Shown piece by piece: positions 59,504-64,000 of a stretch of DNA of 64,000 nt (positions within the stretch are counted from its first letter, which is position 1; every line of letters starts with the position of its first letter). The position numbers were made by a program, and so were the translations under genes. Origin of the DNA: Sipunculus nudus. Taxonomy: Eukaryota; Annelida; Sipuncula; Golfingiida; Sipunculidae. The notes beneath the pieces were generated by a model. That model did not search any database, was not told where the DNA came from, and saw only the letters and a list, made by a program, of their open reading frames with translations. The stretch is taken from contig CM049308.1 in the NCBI GenBank assembly GCA_026874595.1, positions 26,460,367 to 26,524,366 of the forward strand. The letters are read 5' to 3'.

Positions 59504-61354
59504 AATAGTCGTGGTCCATTGTCCGTCGTCTGTCCGTCCGTCCGTAGATGTAGCACATTTTGAAACCGTACGTCCAAGGAATCCAAAATTCAGCATAATG
59601 TTAGATGTCCCCAAGATCTCTTACCAAGCTGAAAACTGGGTCTTTGCGACTTCGTTCCTTTGAGAAATCAAGGAAAAGCCTCAATTTTTTATGAAAATCC
59701 TATTTTCACACTTCAGGACTGCCTAATATCAAAACCACTCATCTGTTTTTCCTCATATTTACCATAAATATTCATCTATATAGTTCCTATGTACATGCAA
59801 GAAATTAAGTCTGTTAAGTATAAATTCTTTAAGTTATGGGCCCAACCATAATGGACTTTGTAAAAAATCAGGAAAAATATTTACTCACTTAACATGAAAA
59901 ATTTTGAAACTAGAGTCTATTTTCCCAAGTATTTAACTATGTTTAATTAAGATTCAATTGTTTACCCAAAATTAGATCTGAATTTTGTAAATTTTTTAAG
60001 TTATTAGCATAAAAATAAATTCAGTACCTTAAATTTTGCCCAACTTTATCCATGGCACGTTTTTTTCCTTTAAGTACCATTGATTTAATTTTCACAGCAT
60101 GAAAACATAAATATTTAATTTGTTTAGATCTGAAATCTGAAAATAAAAGCTTGAAAATTAAGCTAGTTATTGATTTTTTTTCTGTAGTCACTTGCTTTGA
60201 TTACAGATGCAGGGTCCTACTCCAGGTCACTGGAAGTCGGCTGTGCCAGGGTTTCTGATTTGTTACAGTCACTGGGGGAGATCCCCTGCTGTGACAGGTG
60301 TACAGTTATTCTCATATCACCACCCCAATCAACCCCCCCCCCCCCCCCACCAAACCCAACCCACCAAGTGTATGTTATGCAGTAATTGATATTGTTTTCA
60401 CTGTATCTCCTTAATTGTAATGCTGTTTCCACTCCGATATGCAAAAACTTTCCTTGAAAAAGTAATTCAAGGTGTAATTCAGATGATGCAATGTTGTGTA
60501 ATGTAGCATGTTTAAAGAAATCAAATTTTCTTTTAAATGATTTAAACAAATATAATTAAACCCATCAGTATGCTTAAATTTATAAAATATGAAGCACATT
60601 ATGGATAAATAAAGGCACAATTTAAAATTGTGAAATCTAAATCAAGTATTATTTTTAGATATTTATTGTTTTGCAGATTTAAAAGATATATTTTTGTGGT
60701 AAGAAATAAATAAACATTTGTATGCATGATGTGGTGTTATCTGACAAGATTGAGGATTATGATGATGCAATTGAGAATTATGAATCAACTTTTATATTCA
60801 GATATTTACATGTTATATTGGATATGTATAGAAACATAAACTTAAATTAAAAAAAGATTGATGTGATAAAAAAATGAGGATTTAATACAAACATTTGTTC
60901 ATTATTTTCCTGCCTCAGCAGAATTTGAGATCAGGCTTTGTTTGCCCTGTTTATGTTGTTAATTAGTTATATTTCAACTGTATACATTTCATTAAAAAAA
61001 ATACATATATATTTATAATATATATTATACAAAAAAATAGATTCAATTTAACAAATGTATAAACTACTGAAATGTCAACAGTTAATCAAGAAGCCAACTA
61101 ATGATGCATCTTAATAGTACAGATCATTTGTTCACAAACTGCTCACATGCTTCAGTATCAACATTAGGAAACACATGGTAAAGTCACAAAATATTATTTG
61201 CAACAATGTCTTGCTCATCAATACAAACCAATCATATAAACCAACCATGGCTTTTATTACCTCTTCCTCTTACACTTTATCTCCATTTGATATTATTTTA
61301 GATTTTTACCTTCAAGGTCAACTTCAGCTGAGCACAGTGACCCATGGGTCCCTT
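59504..61354 (+). mobile_element. Repeat family R4, second long copy (~1.85 kb)
   Basis: It is collinear with 30800-32655 and differs by scattered substitutions and small indels. It lacks the first ~40 bp (the CAGCTGACTATAGG hairpin) and starts at ATAGTCGTGGTCC. The 3' end CAGCTGAGCACAGTGACCC and GGGTCCC is kept. Confidence 0.88.
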
Positions 61355-61391
61355 TTTTTTCAGTATAATGGTTATCATTTAATAATTCTTG

Positions 61392-61697
61392 TTAAGCCAA
61401 AAAAAAAAGTATGGGAGTCAGGCACTTTTTTTCAGAAATCAGTGCAGGTGGGCGATATTTATTTTTTTACCTTTTATGAATGTTTCGATAAAAATATCAT
61501 ATAATCAGGGAAAGCATGAAAATAACATATTTTTTTAGCTAAATAGTAAAAGCACTATATAACAAAGGATATATTATCAAAATTGTTTTATTTTATCTTT
61601 TTGAAAGATGAAAATACAATTTTTTATGCCGGGGGGGGGGGGGGTTAAATTGACGCGGGCGGTGCTTGAGAACCAAACCTTTAATTTTTTTGGCCTA
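61392..61697 (-). mobile_element. Short MITE with GGTTCTCAGGCAC-type ends, copy 3 (inverted)
   Basis: It begins TTAAGCCAAAAAAAAAAG with GGGAGTCAGGCAC and ends GGTGCTTGAGAACCAAACC...TTTGGCCTAA. It sits directly after the R4 copy. Confidence 0.7.
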
Positions 61698-61794
61698 ATT
61701 TTGGCTCGCTCTAGCCAGTCACAATCACAGCCTGCACTAGCTCCGTCACCAAAGACAAAGTTTGACTAATTGAGTTGGGTTTTTTGTTGATCTG

Positions 61795-61985
61795 AGATAT
61801 TTAAGGCAAAATCAGAAGATAGTGATAGAGTTGTATGAAGTCTGTATGGGTGGAGGAAACCGGAGAAAACCAACAGCCTTGGACGGGAAACTACAGCCCA
61901 CTCTCATAGCCACACCAGGAATCAAACCTTGGTTGCCAGTGGAGTCAGCTGAGCATTTTACCACTCAGCTATCCATGCCTCTAAC
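61795..61985 (-). repeat. tRNA-derived SINE (inverted)
   Basis: On the minus strand it has an A-box-like TAGCTGAGTGGTAAAATGC, a B-box-like GGTTTGATTCC, a TTTTCTCCGGTTTCCTCC body and a tail with ACTCTATCACTATCTTC, as in the SINE at 8250-8470. Confidence 0.78.
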
Positions 61986-64000
61986 TGTGAAATGGTGTAT
62001 ACGATCAACACAAAACATAGTTCAATTTCCTTGCTTTAAAGAATTCTTGTAGGGAATTTGTGCCATATAGTGCAAAGTTAGCAACATTACCAAATCCTGG
62101 CCTTCATTTGCCAAAAAAAAAATTGATCCATGAAAAATTACAAAAGCAAACCATTGAACAACAAATGTATGTATGACCTAACCAGGGTCAATTCAGTTTT
62201 TAAATTTAATTCAGTTCCAGTTAAAAAATGTTTATGACATTTCAATTCTAACTTGATTGCAGTGCAAGAATATTTATGGTAATTTAATCGAATTTCGATT
62301 ACAATTACAATTCTGTTAATTCCAATTCAATATATTTTCTTAAACGTCAGTTCCAATTCAGTTCTGTTTACCAAGTGAATTATCAATCAAAATTGGAGAC
62401 TTTTTATGAAACTGCAGTACCAGTTCATTTAAATTTGTCCAGACAAAAATCATTTTAATTTAGTTTAAATTCATTTCAGAATTCAAATTTAGTAAGACAG
62501 ATGTGTTCTTTTATCTGAATCTGTGGCAAAATTTGGCATGTGTCCTCCCCCTTTACAAAGTTTCACTGGAATTAGATCAGCAGCTTTTGCATATAGTCTT
62601 TGCTAAAAGACAAACATTAAGACAAGGGTGAAAAACATAACCTTCTTGTCAGTGGTATCTTAAGCTCTTTTACACAAAAATTATGTTTATGTGTTTCATT
62701 TGTCTAATATTGGGCATATGATTATGCAAATAAGTGAGTATGTTTCATTTTTAGCTCAGTTGACTGAAAGTCCTGAAGACTGGTGGCACCACCTGTATTT
62801 TTTCTGCTTTTTTTTTCCCCTTTATTTTGAGACTGCCAAATTATTTTAATACTAACTGATATGCAACTGTGGTTTCATCTGTGTCCTGAAATCTTGTGTG
62901 TTTATCAGGGCCCTCCTTGAATAAGCTTATTTATCCAGCCACACACCCATGCATTTGATCAAACAAAGATAAAAAACAAGGTCTGCCATTTATGTCATTT
63001 ATTAAAATGACTCAATAATTCAGCTGGATGTGCCCAAATTAAATGTCAATCATGCCAGGCAGAAACGTAAGCAGAGTCCAAGATTACCTGGGTGATAATA
63101 TTAATATGTACTAGTTAGTTATTATAATGCATTAAAGCTTCTCAAGGGGCACTGCCAGGTAAAATCAAACACCAAGTGATACAATTATAATTATAAACAT
63201 AAGACATAGTGCTTGGGGGAACCAAAAAAGGCCACCCCAGCATAAACACAAAGGCATAGAACTCGAGCATTGTTTATGTAAGTGTGGTGCAAAATGGAGC
63301 TTAAAAGAAAGAACCATAGCTGAGGTAAATTTTTTTACAACTAAAAGAACCCAAGTTAACAAACATACAAAAATTATTTGACAAAGGGTGGAGGATGGGG
63401 AGGTGGTAGAAAAAGTAAAAATTCTTGCCACGTGCTGTTCAGTGGCATGGCGCAAGAGAAAAGACCAGATATCCCAAGTGGAACTCTGACTACAAGTTCT
63501 GCGCATGCGCAGTGGAGAACTAACAATGTTTGATAAAGTGATAACCAATCACATTCAGTTATCTCTCCACCTTCTGTATATGATAGATCACTAAATCTAC
63601 AAGTTATACATGAGAAACCTTGAATGCATGTGTGGTGCTAAATAAATATTTAATGGTCCTTCGACCCTGAAAGGTCATATTCATCACCCTGTCAGATCTG
63701 TTTGTCTGTTCATCTGTTCGTCTTTCAGTTGTACCAGTATATCCGTCAAGTTTGTTTCCTGATGATAACTCCAGTGTGAATTGCCATATGGATTTCAAAC
63801 TTGACTTATATATGGCCCACCTCTAACGCAAGAATGTTGATTTTTTGGGTCATGAGGTCAAAGGTCAAATTCACGAACCCACTTATTTAGAAAGATTGTG
63901 GATGCATTTTAAGCCAAACTTTTTATTCTAAACTTTCCATCTTGCACATACAGCTCACCTGCCAATAGGGGAATGAATTGATTGATTTTGGGGTCACAAA

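Larger units (their letters stand above)
59363..64000 (+). other. Start of intron 22, to window end
   Basis: It holds the second R4 copy (59504-61354), a short MITE (61392-61697), an inverted SINE (61795-61985) and degenerate low-complexity repeats (63660-64000, with GGTCATGAGGTCAAAGGTCAA). No further exon is visible. Confidence 0.65.

Noticed and set aside
63165-63548. 127-codon minus-strand frame
   Set aside because: No recognisable domain, low-complexity hydrophobic content and no splice or promoter support.

Overview
The window is eukaryotic DNA. It is AT-rich, full of microsatellites and short transposons, and holds one large interrupted gene whose exons all end in GT and begin after AG. 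The gene content (a secreted PAN, LamG-like and VWD mosaic protein), the tRNA-derived SINEs and the CAGCTGA-ended repeats suggest a marine invertebrate. A mollusc or another lophotrochozoan is my best guess, but I cannot fix the species from sequence alone.

Positions 1-9300 are upstream of the gene. They hold decayed interspersed repeats, a 34-bp minisatellite (7260-8140) and a SINE (8250-8470), and I see no credible gene there. From 9515 to 59362 a plus-strand gene can be followed through 22 exons, and the reading phase matches at every one of the 21 junctions. The assembled coding sequence is 5232 nt (1744 codons) and open to the last exon seen. The 3' end lies beyond the window.

The predicted protein has, in order: a signal peptide; two PAN/apple-like modules; copy 1 of an unassigned beta-rich domain (called X here); a PAN module; X copy 2; a Pro-rich microexon; a run of eight Gly and X copy 3; a LamG/concanavalin-like domain; a Pro/Gly/His-rich linker with a furin-type site; a Cys-bearing beta-sandwich region; a VWD domain split over six exons; a fourth PAN module; and an acidic/Pro-rich segment. 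Every part suggests a secreted or extracellular-matrix/mucus-type adhesive protein. The modules up to the LamG-like domain begin and end in phase 1, which is the signature of exon shuffling.

The introns make up about 90% of the locus and are a transposon record. They contain an hAT-type MITE with a perfect 8-bp target duplication, nested inside an older MITE. They also contain a decayed Tigger/pogo element with a recognisable transposase DNA-binding region, two near-identical ~1.85-1.9 kb repeats (introns 8 and 22) with a short relative in intron 5, a truncated LINE, several SINEs including an inverted pair, and four tandem-repeat arrays (34, 36, 52 and ~278 bp).

The most novel item is domain X. 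It occurs three times in the protein and I cannot assign it to a known family. All calls come from reading the sequence; no alignment or database search was run.
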